DNA of 64,000 nucleotides from Odontesthes bonariensis (GCF_027942865.1 NC_134507.1:38908797-38972796); one strand, 5' to 3'. Counted from the stretch's first letter, positions 1 through 12,246 are shown. Translations and numbers: made by a program. Notes: generated from the sequence alone by a model not told the origin.

Positions 1-59
1 GCTATTTCATGCATGTCAAACTGTTATTTTATAGATACAAAGAAATGGGAACAGATAAT

Positions 60-600
60 ATAATTTAATAAATTTATTTGTATAGCACCGTTCAGAAAAT
101 AAAATTCACAAAGTGCTTCACAATACGATGCAAGTCAACGTTTCATATACACACACACATAAGAAAACACAGTAATAGCAGAAAAGCATGAGGCTACAGA
201 GCAGATGGGCACTTTAAGAACGGATAAAAGCTATTTTAAATAGGTGGGTCTTCAGATTCTTTTTGAAAATGTCTAAAGAAGTTGCAGACCGTAGACATAG
301 GGGAAGAGAGTTCCAAAGAGTTGGAGCCAATACCTCAAAGGCACGATCACCCTTTGTCTTCAGACAAGAGCGGGGGACAGTCAATAAGCTCTGGTCTGAG
401 GACCTAAGAGACCTGGTTGTGTAATAGGGGTGGATCAGGTCACAGATGTAACCAGGTGCCTGATGATTAAAGGCTTTGTATGTGATAAGAATTTTAAACT
501 GGATCCTGAACCTTATAGGCAGCCAGATGAGAAATTCTTCCCATCCCTGAATTTTAGCTTGAGCAGCTACTGATGATGCAGCCCTTTTGGCCACCTGGTA
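60..600 (-). mobile_element. L2/CR1-type LINE, 3' end only
   Basis: On the minus strand, about 545 down to 214 encodes the C-terminus typical of fish L2/CR1 LINE ORF2 proteins: WLPIRFRIQFKIL, then LWNSLPLCLRSATSLDIFKK, then KTHLF. This lies beyond the reverse transcriptase, so the catalytic part is absent and the copy is 5'-truncated near 545-600. The 3' UTR (213 to about 60) carries the tail common in this group, 'tttgtatagcaccgttcag' followed by 'cacaaagtgctt'. It cannot be active. Clade assignment is by recognition of the C-terminal motif; L2 is the best guess and another jockey-superclade LINE is possible. Confidence 0.75.
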
Positions 601-1455
601 CCCGCTTCAGGTCAACCTCCTGAACAACCCAACACAAAAGGCCTTTTTCTACAGTTTGAATTTTTCCCTACATGCTAATATTCACGAGCAGGTCCTATGC
701 TACTGTCCTGATAGGCAATGATGACCTTCTGGCCACACCTCTGCAGTTGAGGCTGAGAGGCTCCTTTCAGTTCCCATGACCCAACCTCAATAGTAATGTA
801 CATTTAATAAAAATACTCAGCTTTGTGTTTAAGATGTCATGAACAGGGTCCTCCACTAGATGTTTGTCCTCACCACCTGATCCAACTTACTTCCAGGTAG
901 TAAGTGACAACATTGAGCCAATAAATTGTTCCCAAGCCACTTCACTAGAAGTAGCTGCCACATCTTTTGATTTGTGTAGCACAAGCTTCATTACAAGTAT
1001 TCAGAGTACAAGACCTTTGCAACCGCAGACAATATTATGAAGCCATCCTCAGTCATGGAGTTGCAGAAACTACTGTCCAGGTTTCACATGGCCCCAGCAT
1101 CTGATGGGTCTGCCCTTACCCAGAGCTGTAGGGCGAGGACTGCTACAGAGTGGAAAGGTTTCCCCCTCAGCACAATATGCAGCAGTGGAATCTTCTGATA
1201 GAGCTCAAGGCCACACCTTTACCCAATGCTGTCAGAGAGCTGCAGTTGGCTTTTCAGCCATTTTTAGTTGGGAATGCATTCCAAGCTGAAGCCGGCAAGA
1301 CCTTCACAAGCTCACCTTTGATCAGATACTGTCCTTAAGTTAATGCCAATACCTTATTTATAGGATTAAGTCATGTCAACCTTTCAGGCCCTCAACCATC
1401 CCCTCCAACCCACAACTGGATGACCCAGAGACAGCGAGGAGCCATTTGATGGAGC
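601..1455. other. no recognisable gene
   Basis: Short overlapping frames only, with no family motif, splice-framed exon or repeat end that I recognise. Confidence 0.5.
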
Positions 1456-1459
1456 AACA

Positions 1460-2103
1460 AGGTATTCAAGTTAAAAGCCATTTATTCAAGCGGTAGCAGC
1501 AGCGATGCCTCTAGAATATGCAGATCTGCAAGACAAAGAAAGTCAGTCACCTACCAGCAGCTACAGAGAGCACACATGCAGAGTAAAATGAGCCTCACCA
1601 GAAAGATCCTCAGAAGCCGCTCTGAACTTGAACCTTGTGCTGAGATGTTTTGCCGTGGTCTGGCTCAGATTCTGTTGGGGTGTAGCGGAACTGGCTGAAC
1701 AGCACACGCTTCTGGTTGTAGCGGGACCGAGATTTGTAAGCGTAGACTTGATCCTCGTCGGCCACAGGAGTGAAGACTGGCTCGTCCTCGCCGCTGGTGT
1801 CAGATGAAAGGCTCCAGCTCCCATCTTCAAACTGGTAATTGCTGCCAGGAGCTCCAGAACCACTGGTTCCAGTTTGTTTCTGATACGTTGGCTTAGATAG
1901 ATCTTGCCCATAAACTTAATACATGGGTGAGGAAACAGAGAATAAAGATCAGCCTTCCATTTACAACCCGAGTCAATTTAAACTGCTTTTAGTTGCTGAG
2001 CTGTGATTGGGATCAGCTTACCGCTTTGTGCAGGAATGCAGGCGATGCTTCCAATCAGCACACAAGAAACCCACAAAACCCTGCAGAAACAGGGACATCT
2101 CAT
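1460..2103 (-). CDS. small secreted protein, three-exon gene, family not recognised
   Basis: A complete small split gene can be read on the minus strand. Exon 1 (2103-2022) starts with ATG and encodes a signal peptide, MRCPCFCRVLWVSCVLIGS, followed by IACIPAQS; it ends at a GTAAGC donor. Exon 2 (1902-1599) follows an AG acceptor in the matching phase and encodes LSKPTYQKQTGTSGSG, an acidic stretch with SSDTSGEDEPVF, then a Tyr/Arg-rich part YAYKSRSRYNQKRVLFSQF, stopping with TGA at 1612-1610. A GTGAGG donor just after the stop and an acceptor at 1527-1526 give a 3' UTR exon with AATAAA at 1486-1481. The product would be 124 residues with no membrane segment after the signal peptide. Both introns have GT-AG ends and the coding phase is kept, which argues for a real gene. 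I do not recognise the family; an extracellular or egg-coat-associated protein is only a guess. Confidence 0.6.
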
Positions 2104-3860
2104 ATGAAGTTCTGAGTACATTTAGAGACCAGTGGGGTCCAACTACCACCTCCCCTTAACATGCCCAGTCCTGTTGAGCTTAGCTGTATATTCATAGTGT
2201 AATGCTGCGACCAAATGAGGTTCTGCTTGCCTCAGACATTTAAGGCAGCAGAGGTTCAGTGCCACCACTTAGAAGCACTGGGATAGACTAGAAGTTACTC
2301 ACCTCATTCTGGTGCAATATAATTAAAGCTTGCCTGTGACCTGCTCCTGCCAAACTGCACTAACACAAAGTTCAGAGCCCTGTGACACTAACCTGAAGCT
2401 GCAGGAGCTGCTTTCATATGATCCTCAGTGCAGAGGGAACTGATTGCTCAGCAGTAACAGCTGCTGCTGAAAGCTGCAAGGCTGCAGTTAACTGGCAACA
2501 ATGGACTAACATATGGAGCATCTCAGTGTTATGTCAATAAATAGATAATAATCAGGAACTCTTGTGAGTATTATGTATTTTATTTACATGTATAAATATT
2601 AAATTATAAATATAAATGATCAAATATTCTGAACTGCTGATATACGTGATAATAATAACAATAACAATGGAAGTCGCTCTCAACACGTGAAATGCCTCTC
2701 ATAGTTCATTATTAGTAGGCTAATTGATGAATAAACATCCTGCTGCTGAATATGTGTTTAAAAATAAATAAATCAGAAGGAAACCTGCAGAAGAAAGTCT
2801 TCTAGCAGCTGTCTCTCTGTGTTTATTGGCATACAGCACGGTTAGTGAGATCCAGATCCATGTGGGCACTCAGGACGGATTTAAATAGCGACTCTGAATG
2901 GACGTAAACCCGCACTGAAGGCCCAGTGACCCAAAGCACGGCCGCCACTGAAAAATATATTTGAAACCTGTCAATATGTTAACTTTGCGTGTTCACCTCT
3001 ATAACTGGTGTTATATGTAAAACAGAGCACATGGTCAGTTAGCTTTTTAAAAATGTTCATTTTAAAGAAAACGATCAAAACGAGAGTTTTTCTGGAAGAG
3101 ATTTAAATAAGTTCTGAATATTCATAGAAGAGAGGTTACATTTGAGTCTATTTTCTTTGTTCAAAACTTAAAACAAAAAGCTGAAGTCTGCACACTGAGA
3201 AAAACTGCTTTTGAGGATATTTCTGAAATTTCCTCCTAATAACCAACTTGGGTGGGTCACTCCAGTGGAACATTTTATTTGTAGGATGCAGGTTTCATGT
3301 TTTCAGCTGGAGATGGATGCTTTTTGTTCTGTATGTTACATATTTTTATCTTGATCAGGACATTCAGAACGCTTGCATGCACAGGTAAGTCCAGCTTCAG
3401 TTCCAGGTGTACTCGTCCATTTAACTGGACCACCATGTTGTCCCAGCGTACATGCACGGGATAGACTGTGCAGAAAACCTTCCTGACATTCTGCTGCCTC
3501 TAACTTTCTCTGTGGGACATCACGCTGCATGTAAGTGCAGCTGAAATCGCTGCCAACATGTTGTCTTTAAGTCACCTGAAGGGTGATTTTCTCACATGAG
3601 GCTGCGGTTACAAAATCAGGATTTTATTAGAGCAGAGCGACAGTCTGGACATGCTTTAAGTGACCACGAGCTGACCCGTAGTCTTAATGGGCTGATTTTC
3701 AGTTTAGCCGTCTGACAGAAGAAACAGAAAAATATGTGGATGAGAGCAGCTTTACTGGGAATTTGGCTGGAAATATACACTCATTCTTTCCTGTTTTTAC
3801 TAAAAGATGCAGAAATATTAAACTCTGTAACATGTGTTTAGTGCACCAACCCATGCCAGC
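2104..3860. other. AT-rich intergenic sequence
   Basis: The part next to the secreted-protein gene may hold its promoter or a 5' UTR exon: a possible GTTAGT donor lies near 2396 on the minus strand. From about 2550 on the sequence is AT-rich with no coding signal. Confidence 0.4.
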
Positions 3861-4400
3861 TCAGTTAGCATATATACAGTTATAGGAATAGTTTACTGAA
3901 TGTCCCATCTTGTAGACAGCCTCAGTGTTGCATTTCCAGTCCAGTCTGCTGTCCAGGTGAACCCTCAGGTATCTGTAATCCTCAACCACCTCTTCACCGA
4001 GGATGGAGACGGTGCTCAGCTGACTGCTGCTCCTCCTAAAATCCACAATCATCTCTTTTGTTTGTATTCCAGATGAGGCCATAGTTTATTTTCCTATAGA
4101 TGTGATAGTTTCATGTAGATGTGCTGAGGTGTGACAGGGAAGCTGTTGGTACATGGAGGATGTGAGGTCTGTAGCAGGAGGCAGCAGCATGCTGAGTTTG
4201 TCTGAACTCTTCCATCTGTCTGATCCCACATTATCCCAAAGCCTGTGAGCTTTTCCATTCCTGACCACACATCCCTCACACTGTTCTGCTGCAGATAGTT
4301 TCCCACCGACTTGCTCTCTTCCTTTTTTCTTCACACTCCTCCTTAACTCCCTGTTTCCCTCCATGAAGGCCTTCTTCTTTATGCTCAGTGGCTGCAACAC
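3861..4400 (-). mobile_element. degraded LINE reverse-transcriptase fragment
   Basis: Minus-strand residues TKEMIVDFRRSSSQLSTV and GEEVVEDYRYLRVHLDSRLD, with WKCNTEAVYK, match the segment just after the YADD block in fish jockey-superclade LINEs (usual form 'TKELVVDFRR...YKYLGVHLD.KLDW..NT'). The part from 4086 to 4400 has no clear protein match and may be the same element decayed, or separate. Nothing upstream (YADD, endonuclease) is left. Confidence 0.5.
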
Positions 4401-4799
4401 AAGTTCACATCAACCAGGCATTTGTTCAGAAAACAGCGTCACAGCTTTGGACTCAGGGGCCCTCATTTATCAAACTTGCGTAAGACGAAAAACGTGCGTA
4501 GGTCGTGTGTACGTTCTTTTCTGCGCAAAGGTTGGCATTTATCAAATCCATCGTGAGCGCAGGAAAGATGAAATCGCTCGACAGGTCTGAGGCCGTGTAC
4601 GCACTTTTCCATTTTGACTTGCGGTGACTGCAACACAGCAGCGTCACTAGTGCGTGCTCAGGAGTCGCAACAAATCCCTTGGTTAAAATGACAGACTTAT
4701 CACTTCAAAGAAGGCCCATGTTTTATTTGACTTCGACATAAATATAAACATAAACGCAAATTAAATAAATTAAACAAGTACAACTCCGTAATTGGAAGA

Positions 4800-5035
4800 G
4801 TGATGGCTCATTATTCAACCGTGCACCCTCACACCGAACAAGAGAGGTGCTTTAACACTGCGCATTCGCGCACGCGTGCCACTGTGGAGAGGTGTATAGG
4901 GCTCCTAAAGCTGGATCTGTCTCTCGGCTGCGGGGGGAACCCTATACGCCCGAAAAGGTATGCAATATTATTATTTCATGTGGGGATCTCCATAACATTG
5001 CCCAAAAAATGGAGTGCCATTTCCAGATGTAGCTA
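4800..5035 (+). pseudogene. Harbinger transposase fragment (HARBI1-like, C-terminal)
   Basis: Residues FNTAHSRTRATVERCIGLLK are the conserved C-terminal block of Harbinger DDE transposases, close to the final catalytic glutamate (the E of VERCIG). Further on, RPKRYAILLFHVG resembles the usual 'RPEKVCNIIMACGVLHN'. The N-terminal DNA-binding part and the first two catalytic aspartates are missing, so this cannot be an active enzyme. Confidence 0.75.
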
Positions 5036-5184
5036 CATCCAGAGGACCCCGAACCCAGAGATCCCTACCACCAGCCTGCACAGCCAAGAGCGCTCAGGAG
5101 GAGAGAGGAACGTATTCAGCGATTCTGACTTTTGGTAAGCATTCTGTTATTCAAGGAAAAAAGAAAGGAGAACAACGATTTCTT

Positions 5185-5753
5185 TCAGCATTTATTCTGT
5201 GACTTCAGTGTTTCATTTATGTCTTTCAATGTACTGTCGATAGATTGCATGGTGTGTGTTAAAGCCATCATCCACTTCACGATCTCTGTTTGTCTTTCTA
5301 GGACCTCTGTGGTTAACACGGCTGGCCGGTGTGACGCTGCAGACCGGGGGGCAGAGGCAGAGGCAGAGGCTTCGGATATTGACGGGGCAGCGTATTCGGC
5401 GCGGGTCAGGTTGCCCGGATGCCACTTCGGATTCATCTGTGAATGAAAAATATTAGTTTGACTAGGAACCTCATTTGTGTTGAAAATTAAAGCAACTGTT
5501 TTATTTAAACGTCTTGGGTGTGCAGTCATTCTTACCATTCTCGAGCTCTAGCATGGGTGCATCAGTGTCAAGTTTCCCTGGCACGCCCGATGAGGACGTA
5601 GCTCCGATCACGCCAGCCACCCTCTCCTCCAAGGCACTCAAATCCAAACCTGGACCCCCCTCCCGTTTGTGACATGCTGCGTCGGAGAGCTGCGACCTTC
5701 TTTTTCATATCGGACCACTTCTTCCTGATCTTACTGGAGAAAAAGTAAAACAT
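5185..5753 (-). pseudogene. Harbinger Myb/SANT-like accessory protein remains
   Basis: The piece 5753-5568 encodes KIRKKWSDMKKKVAALRRSM, the recognition end of a Myb/SANT-like DNA-binding domain. The piece 5538-5185 encodes a C-terminal tail with a heptad-like helix, RQTEIVKWMMALTHTMQSID, then STLKDINETLKS. In Harbinger elements this second protein helps the transposase bind the ends and enter the nucleus. The two pieces may have been separate exons. The domain's start is not found. Confidence 0.6.
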
Positions 5754-6196
5754 CGCTCAATTTTAGATTTCATTTAATCTGGAGTTTATCACATTTTATT
5801 GACCATCACAGTAGGGGAAAATACATAACTCGTCCGGTCTGCGATTTACAACGCCAACGCTGTTGACAGCCGTCCCAGCTGTCAACGCTGTTGACAGCGT
5901 TTCTTTGCCGCCTTTCGTCTATCCATGTCGCAAATTCTAGAGGTGCGGCCTCTCAGCCCCCTTTTGTAGAAGGCGTGGTTAGGATCATTACGATGGATTT
6001 CAGCCACCGGATTTATCAACAGCCGCTCGGTCTTACGATGGGATTGGTGTGGTACACATGTTCTGTAAATCTCACTTGAGCCTCTGCGTACGACGAGTTC
6101 TCCGCTCATGTATACGATGCTTTATACGACGGCTTTATAAATGAGGGCCAGGAAGTGTTTCATATGTGAGCTGTCACTCAGACACACTTTCATAGG

Positions 6197-6269
6197 GCCT
6201 GGATAGCTCAGCTGGTAGAGCATCAGACTTTTAATCTGAGGGTCCAGGGTTCAAGTCCCTGTTCAGGTG
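6197..6269 (+). tRNA. tRNA-Lys (anticodon TTT)
   Basis: A 73-base cloverleaf: acceptor GCCTGGA pairs with TTCAGGT (one G-T at the end), D-arm GCTC...GAGC, anticodon stem CAGA/TCTG with loop CTTTTAA giving anticodon TTT, and T-arm CAGGG-TTCAAGT-CCCTG. Box A (TAGCTCAGCTGG) and box B (GGTTCAAGTCC) for Pol III are intact. No intron is present and CCA is not encoded, as expected. No run of four T follows closely, so termination is unclear. It sits just outside the Harbinger element. Confidence 0.92.
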
Positions 6270-7436
6270 TAAAAATGTAATCTCCCACTTAACCTGTACT
6301 TCCCTCTATGCCTGCACTCTGTTTCTACACTGTCACCTCTGACAGAGCCTGGCTGATGCTTTTCCTTCTATGTAGCTTATTGTTAGCTTTGCTGTTAGCT
6401 GCATTATATCCTCATTTGTAAGTTATAGAAATATATAAATAATAAATAAATATATAAGTTATCTAAAATACATTGTTGCTCAGTTTTCCTCTGAGCCACA
6501 GAGATGGTCAGCTCTCATTGTGTCCAATAACTGCAGCTTCTAAAGTGGATTTCATAGCACTGCTGCATCTCTGACAGTTATCAGATCATTTGGGTGGAAA
6601 AACATACATCACAACCCTCTGAATCTGCTTTCAGTCCCACTTGAACAGTGTCTCACAGTTTCAGACACTAAATGTGTCTTTTAGTTTGAATCTCAGCTGA
6701 CATTAGCCTACAACAACTGTAGAGGGACTCATATCATTTCACCAGCTGGTGTGATAAACTCACAGAAACACCTCAGGAGCAGCACCTGGGATCTTTTGGG
6801 AGAAAAGGGGATTCTCTCCATGCTGATAGAGCTGGTAATAAATGAGTTTATGGATCCTACATATTACACAGTAAAACAATGATAAAGGTGCTTTCTGAGC
6901 CTTGACATCTTTTTCTTTTATTAGGAAAATGTTCCAAATTTTATCCCATGGAGGGAGCCAATGAAGTAAAGATTGATGCATAAAAGCATTAAAAAGCTCT
7001 CCTGTAAGTTCTCTGTTCAAGTTTTATTTAGGTTCAGCTGCATGTTTCTCTTTGTTGAATCTTTAAGCCCTCATAGATCAGTCTGATCCCAACAGAAGTC
7101 TGGCAGGTTTACTTGGTTGCTGTAGTTCACTAAAGCAGGACTCTGAGCAGGGCCCTCCGCTAACAGGCTCCTCTCCTTTAGAGCCAGTGACAGGGTTGGC
7201 TTTGGGAGGTGACGTTGCTCTGTGCTTTAAAGAGCAGGCTTTAATCCACCAAACTTCAGTTGGATTATGATCTACTTTTCAGAGGATTTGTAAATGACTA
7301 AATAAATAACACCACTGACTAAACCTTCAACTGAACCTGAACTGTGAGCAAGAGCCACAGGCGCTTGCACACGCAGCGACTGGCAGGGAGAGAGTTTGGC
7401 GTCCGATATGTTTGTTTGTTTTAATCGGTTGTATAA
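6270..7436. other. no recognisable gene
   Basis: No protein motif, RNA gene or repeat end recognised. Confidence 0.45.
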
Positions 7437-7545
7437 GTCTTAATTCAATTCAATTCAATTCATTTTTATTTATATAGCGCCAAATACAACAAATGTCATC
7501 TCAAGGCACTTAGATAGTAAGTCCAATTCAAGCCAATTCCTGACG
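7437..7545 (-). mobile_element. very short L2 3' tail
   Basis: The (AATTC)n run followed by 'tttttatttatatagcgcc' and 'catctcaaggcacttagat' is almost identical to the 3' end of the L2 copy at 62568 onward. On the minus strand this is only the last 100 or so bases of an L2, extremely 5'-truncated. Confidence 0.8.
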
Positions 7546-7611
7546 TTTGTCTGAAGTCTGTTTAAAGTTTGTCCACGTCATTTCACCCTGAACTGACGAT
7601 ACAAAACAAAA

Positions 7612-8857
7612 ATGGAACTTTTCTATCTGGTTGTAACTTGGATTCTGGTGTCATTCCTGCTGCTTGCCCGAGACACAATGCAGGCCGCCCAAGCAAGAAC
7701 TGTGTACAGCAGAGACCAGTTGCTTCAACTTCGCTTTGAGGGCGCGCACAACACACCAGATCCGGTTTTAAACTTACCAGACTGTATAAGAAAAGATCAC
7801 AAGCCCGAACACTCGGCATGGCAGGGAAAAAAGAGGAAGCGGGGCAAACGCGGAGGTGTTCGTTTACGCCGGAGGAAGCGGTGTCTGAAACGGATCCCCC
7901 TCCCCACCATGATTTTAGGAAATGTACAATCCCTTAGGAATAAACTCGATGAGCTGCAGGGAAACGTCCAGCTGCAGAAGGATTTTGGGGAATGCTGCGT
8001 CTTGGCCTTCAGGAGACCTGTTGTCTGGGCATGACCAGGACCGAGAACTGTGGATCGGCGGTTTTGGATCACCTATCCGGACGGACAGAGATGCTAACAT
8101 AACGGGGAAGACGCTCGGCGGAGGGGTATGTGTAGACCTGAACAGGCGCTACTGTACTTCTGTGACTGTCAGAGAAAACATCTGTTTACCCGACATTGAG
8201 CTCCTGTCCGTGTCAATGCGTCCATTCTATCTGCCACGCGAATTTCCGCAAATCTTTCTAACAGTCGTGTACATTCACCCGAAGGCAAATGCCACCATTG
8301 CCTGCAATGTTATTTCGGATGTCATGCATAAATTACAATCACTCTCACCCGACGCTCCGAACTTTATCCTAGGTGACTTCAATCATGTGACGTTAAAACA
8401 TTCCATGAGAGACTTTTATCAGTATGTCACCTGTCCAACCAGGCGGGGAAAGACACTGGATCTCTGTTATGGTACAGTGAAGGACGCCTACAAATCGATT
8501 CCACTGCCCCCGCTGGGCTCTGCAGACCATAACTGTGTTCAACTCATTCCCAAGTACAGATCTGTCTTGAGAAGGGAACAAGTGCAAATCAAGGAAGTAA
8601 AGGAATGGACTGAGGATTCAGTTATGTGCCTTCAGGAATGTTATGACTGCACAGACTGGGACACTTTTACAGACTCCTGTAATGATTTGGATGAACTCAC
8701 TGATGTGGTGTGTTCATATGTGGCTTTTTGTAGGGATATGATTATCCCATGTAAACAGATCAAGATTTACCCAAACAACAAGCCATGGGTAAATGGGACT
8801 ATTAAAAGCTGTTTACAGAGGAAAAAGGCAGGCTCACAAGCAGGGTACTGCTACTGA
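7612..8857 (+). pseudogene. LINE ORF2 endonuclease part
   Basis: The first frame (from 7612) starts with a hydrophobic stretch (FYLVVTWILVSFLLLA), then a basic patch KRKRGKRGGVRLRRRKR and the endonuclease motif NVQSLRNKLDEL. The reading frame shifts near 8000-8020. The next frame carries the rest of the apurinic-type endonuclease: GGGVCVDLNRRYC, ILGDFNH (catalytic Asp and Asn) and SADHN (catalytic Asp-His). The usual glutamate motif (CFTETW) falls in the frame-change region and reads CVLAFRRP. The domain nicks target DNA to prime reverse transcription; here it is broken. A second frame change near 8800-8850 leads into the reverse transcriptase. Confidence 0.75.
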
Positions 8858-10531
8858 TCTACATGTAGCCACCAGAGAACTGAAAACTGAGATATCTAAA
8901 GCCAAACAAAGATATAAGTCCAAACTCGAACAAAGAATGGCTGAGAATAACCTTGGCTCTGCCTGGTCCTGTATGAAAACTATAGCTGGTATCCAGAACC
9001 AGAGTAAAAGTAACCATATATCCCTTGAAGGTTTTACATCTGATAATGAGCTTGCAAATGCCTTGAATTGTTTTTATAACCGTTTTGATAAGTTTGATTT
9101 CAGCCAGGAAATTGGAAAACTCCAGTGCAAACTCAGAGATGGTCAGCACACCAGCATCACATGTAGAGATGTTGAAAATGTCTTCTTCAAGACAAAGGCT
9201 AATAAAAGTTATGGACCAGACAATATCTGTGGGCGTGTAATTAAGACATGTGCAAAAGAGTTGAGCTCAATATTCCAGCTCATTTTTAATAAATCTCTGC
9301 AGACACAACATGTACCCAAGGTATGGAAACACCCTGTTGTGGTCCCTGTCCCGAAATGTGGCAGGCCAAGTACTTTGAACTATTTTAGACCCTTTGCCCT
9401 AACCTCAATTGTAATGAAAAATTTTGAAAAATGGATAAGGTCACACATCTTAAGGCACACTGAAAATGCATTGGACCCCATGCAGTTTGCCTACAGGCCG
9501 AACAGAGGAGTGGAAGATGCTACCATCACCCTACTCCATCAGCTTCTAAAACATCTTGAAGGAAGTGGGTCACATGCACAAGTTTTATTTATTGACTTTT
9601 CATCAGCTTTTAACACCATCCAACCACACATTTTAATAAACCGTCTTCTTACACAATTTTCTTTAAGTTTTAATGTTGTTGGTTGGATTTTAGACTTTTT
9701 AATTAATAGTACACAGGAAGTCAGGGTGAATGGAGTCATGTCCAGTCAACTTTGCTCCTCCACAGGCTCGCCACAAGGGTGCGCACTCTCACCCCTCCTG
9801 TTCATCCTGTATACAAACATGTGTCAGAGTACTTTTGCCAATAGGACCATAATTAAATATGCAGATGACTCTGTCATTGTAAGCTTGCTACAGAAGAACG
9901 AACGAGGTCATGGACCAATAGTAGAAGATTTTGTACAGTGGTGTGAGGAATCATATCTTCAACTGAACATAGCAAAAACAAAGGATATGCACATTGATTT
10001 TGGAAACAATCCTAGGCATGAGGCCACCACTATGAAAGGTCAAATAGTGGAACAAGTTAAATCCTATAAATGCTTAGGGACAATCATCGACGCCAAACTA
10101 AATCTCCAGGAGAATTGTGAGGCTATATGCAAAAAAGGACAACAGCGGTTACACTGTTTGAGGAAGCTTTACCAGTTTAATGTGACAAGACCATGATGAT
10201 TTTGTTTTATCACTCTTTTATTGAATCAATTATATATTTTTCTTTAGCATCATGGTTTGGCAATATTCCCCTTACACACAAGAGCCGCCTATACCAAATT
10301 GTCAAGTGGTCAAGCAAACTAATTGGGGAGACACAACTGCACCCTTCTTCCCTATACACAAGACAACTACAGCGGATAGCAATGGGTATCCTGGATGATA
10401 GCCGACACCCCTTGAATAATGAATTCCAGTACCTCCCCTCTGGACGGAGGCTGGGAGTTCCTGGTTGCAGAACCAACAGATTCAAAAACAGTTTTGTCCC
10501 AGCTGCAGTTATTCTGCTAAATAAGATGTAA
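8793..10531 (+). pseudogene. LINE ORF2 reverse transcriptase part
   Basis: Reverse-transcriptase blocks appear in order: KANKSYGPDNI, VVVPVPKCGRPSTLNYFRPF, LFIDFSSAFNTIQPHIL (first catalytic Asp), SPQGCALSPLLFILYTN, and KYADDSVIV (the YADD catalytic pair, near residue 355 of this frame), then KSYKCLGTIIDAKLNLQ. A stop and frame change near 10193-10198 separate it from the C-terminal piece (10193-10531), which contains SWFGNIPLTHKSRLYQIVK and the closing LPSGRRLGVPGCRTNRFKNS motif typical of these LINEs. Catalytic residues are present but the protein is split. Confidence 0.8.
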
Positions 10532-10905
10532 GACAAATTTCCTGTGGATTATTATGTTTCCAATGCACTTGCAGGTTATGTATTTACTTGTAGCAATGCG
10601 TTTGCACTTAAATTGCATTCTAACTGCCATAGTTCTTCAATAACTGCATGAAGCCTTATGGTCATCCCACTGCAGTTCTGCTTCTTGCGTACATATATGT
10701 TGTATGTTATATGTATATATATCAGCACTGTCCTTGTATTATTTATTCTTGTGTAGCCTATATGTGTTTTTTAGACTCCATGTTTATATGTGCCACGTGT
10801 CTTGTAGCTTGTATGTAAGGACACCCATCTCTCTCTTAAACTGCAAAACCAGTTTACCTACGGGTACCAATAAAGTAAACTGAACTGAACTGAACTAAAC
10901 AGAAG

Positions 10906-12246
10906 TTTGACTGGTTTGGATACGGTCAGGAGGATCACACTCATTGGACTCATAGAAGATCTGATTTACTTCCTTTACTTCTTCATTTTCTGTTCTGAGT
11001 GACACAGAAGACGGGATGGTGAATGAAGAACTGCAGCTAACATTCTTCACAGAGCTGGTGTGGACAGGAGAAGATGATATTCACTGTTGAGGTGAATGGA
11101 GACGGTTCTGTGTTGGATGTCATGTAAACATTCCTTTCAACACCCCGACTGATTCATTATGGAACTGCTGCCTGTGCAGAAATCAGAGCAAAGGGTTCAG
11201 TGGAACAGTTTTTCTGCACAGAAAGGTTCCTAACTGAGTTCAATAACAGGAAAAGGTCAAAAATCATGAATGTAAGGTGATGTGTTTCTGTATTTTATAG
11301 GTCAAAGTCCAGAGAGAAGAGGTGTAGGACAGCACATCTGAGTGTCTGGAAGAATAGCTCAGACTGTTTGGTGAATGTTTTCAACCTCAGAGGTTCTGGG
11401 ATCAAAACTTAAGACTCAGTGAAGTTTCAGCTCCAAACACTAAAAATACAAATTGAAAAACACTCCAGAAACATCTTCAAGTGTGAAGGTGGCTTGGTGA
11501 GTTTCACAGAGACCATAACTTGCCAGTGGTGCAACAGCTGGTTCAAATCCTGCCTGTTATCTTCAGGATAACTTTACATTCAATGGAGCAAACTCTCCAT
11601 CCTTCCATTTGCTTTACATGGTTTCAGGGGGACTGGAGCCTATCTGCCACAGAAACTCATCAACATTTCAATCCAACAAGTCTGAAACTAAATGAAAAAC
11701 TGCAGCCACAGATCAACGTCAGCATGATATAGTCTATGTCAAATGCAGAAACAGTCCCTGTTTCCCTTTTTGGAACTTCTCCTTTCTCAGGACAAAGTTA
11801 AATGTATGAGGACCAAAGCCAACAATGACCTGGGACATCTCAGCAGATCCAGGATCAGCAGCTTGTCCTCTGTGGAGGAAACCTCTGTTAACAAAGCTCA
11901 GTGAGACCGCATCAACGTTTCAGTTTAATTTGACTTCCTGAAGGAGAGAAACAGCGCTGGCTGCAGCTCGGAAGAAGTCTCAACTTTATGACTGCTTATA
12001 CATTCACAGATGGGGTGTTACACAAAAGTGGACGACCTGCGCAGGACAGATAAGTTTTTCAGTCGCTAACTTGACCTCTAAAGCTGCCAGACTTTGCTTC
12101 CTGCTTCTGAAGAGTGCAGACGTGTCTCTACTTCCTCCTGCTGCTTATTGCTTTATTTGCTTTTAAATCATTTTACTTCTTTCCACAAGTCTTGGATATA
12201 ATTTTATTCTTTTTCTTTTAATGTCAGACAATATTTTCACGCCTTT
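10906..12246. other. no recognisable gene
   Basis: Non-coding by eye; only short chance frames. Confidence 0.45.

Larger units (their letters stand above)
4458..6149. mobile_element. PIF/Harbinger DNA transposon, decayed, with both ends
   Basis: The left end reads GGCCCTCATTTATCAAAC and the right end, reversed, GGCCCTCATTTATAAAGC, a terminal inverted repeat typical of fish Harbinger elements. Three-base AGG flanks both ends (4455-4457 and 6150-6152), the duplication length expected for this superfamily. Inside are remains of the two standard Harbinger genes in convergent order: a DDE transposase C-terminus on the plus strand and a Myb/SANT-like accessory gene on the minus strand. At 1.7 kb it is about half of an autonomous element; most of the transposase is gone. 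Confidence 0.8.
7574..10905 (+). mobile_element. Rex1/CR1-like non-LTR retrotransposon (LINE), nearly full-length
   Basis: One plus-strand LINE with endonuclease, reverse transcriptase and a 3' end 'taccaataaagtaaactg' running into an (AACTG)n tail at about 10870-10905. The protein frames are continuous in order but change reading frame three times, so it is a dead copy. It lies directly after the L2 tail at 7437-7545. The Rex1/CR1 label rests on the N-terminal KRGG...NVQSLRNKLDEL motif and the 3' tail style; L2 is the main alternative. Confidence 0.75.

Noticed and set aside
8041-8100. Host gene in the 7.6-10.5 kb region
   Set aside because: All frames there carry LINE endonuclease or reverse-transcriptase motifs in the expected order.
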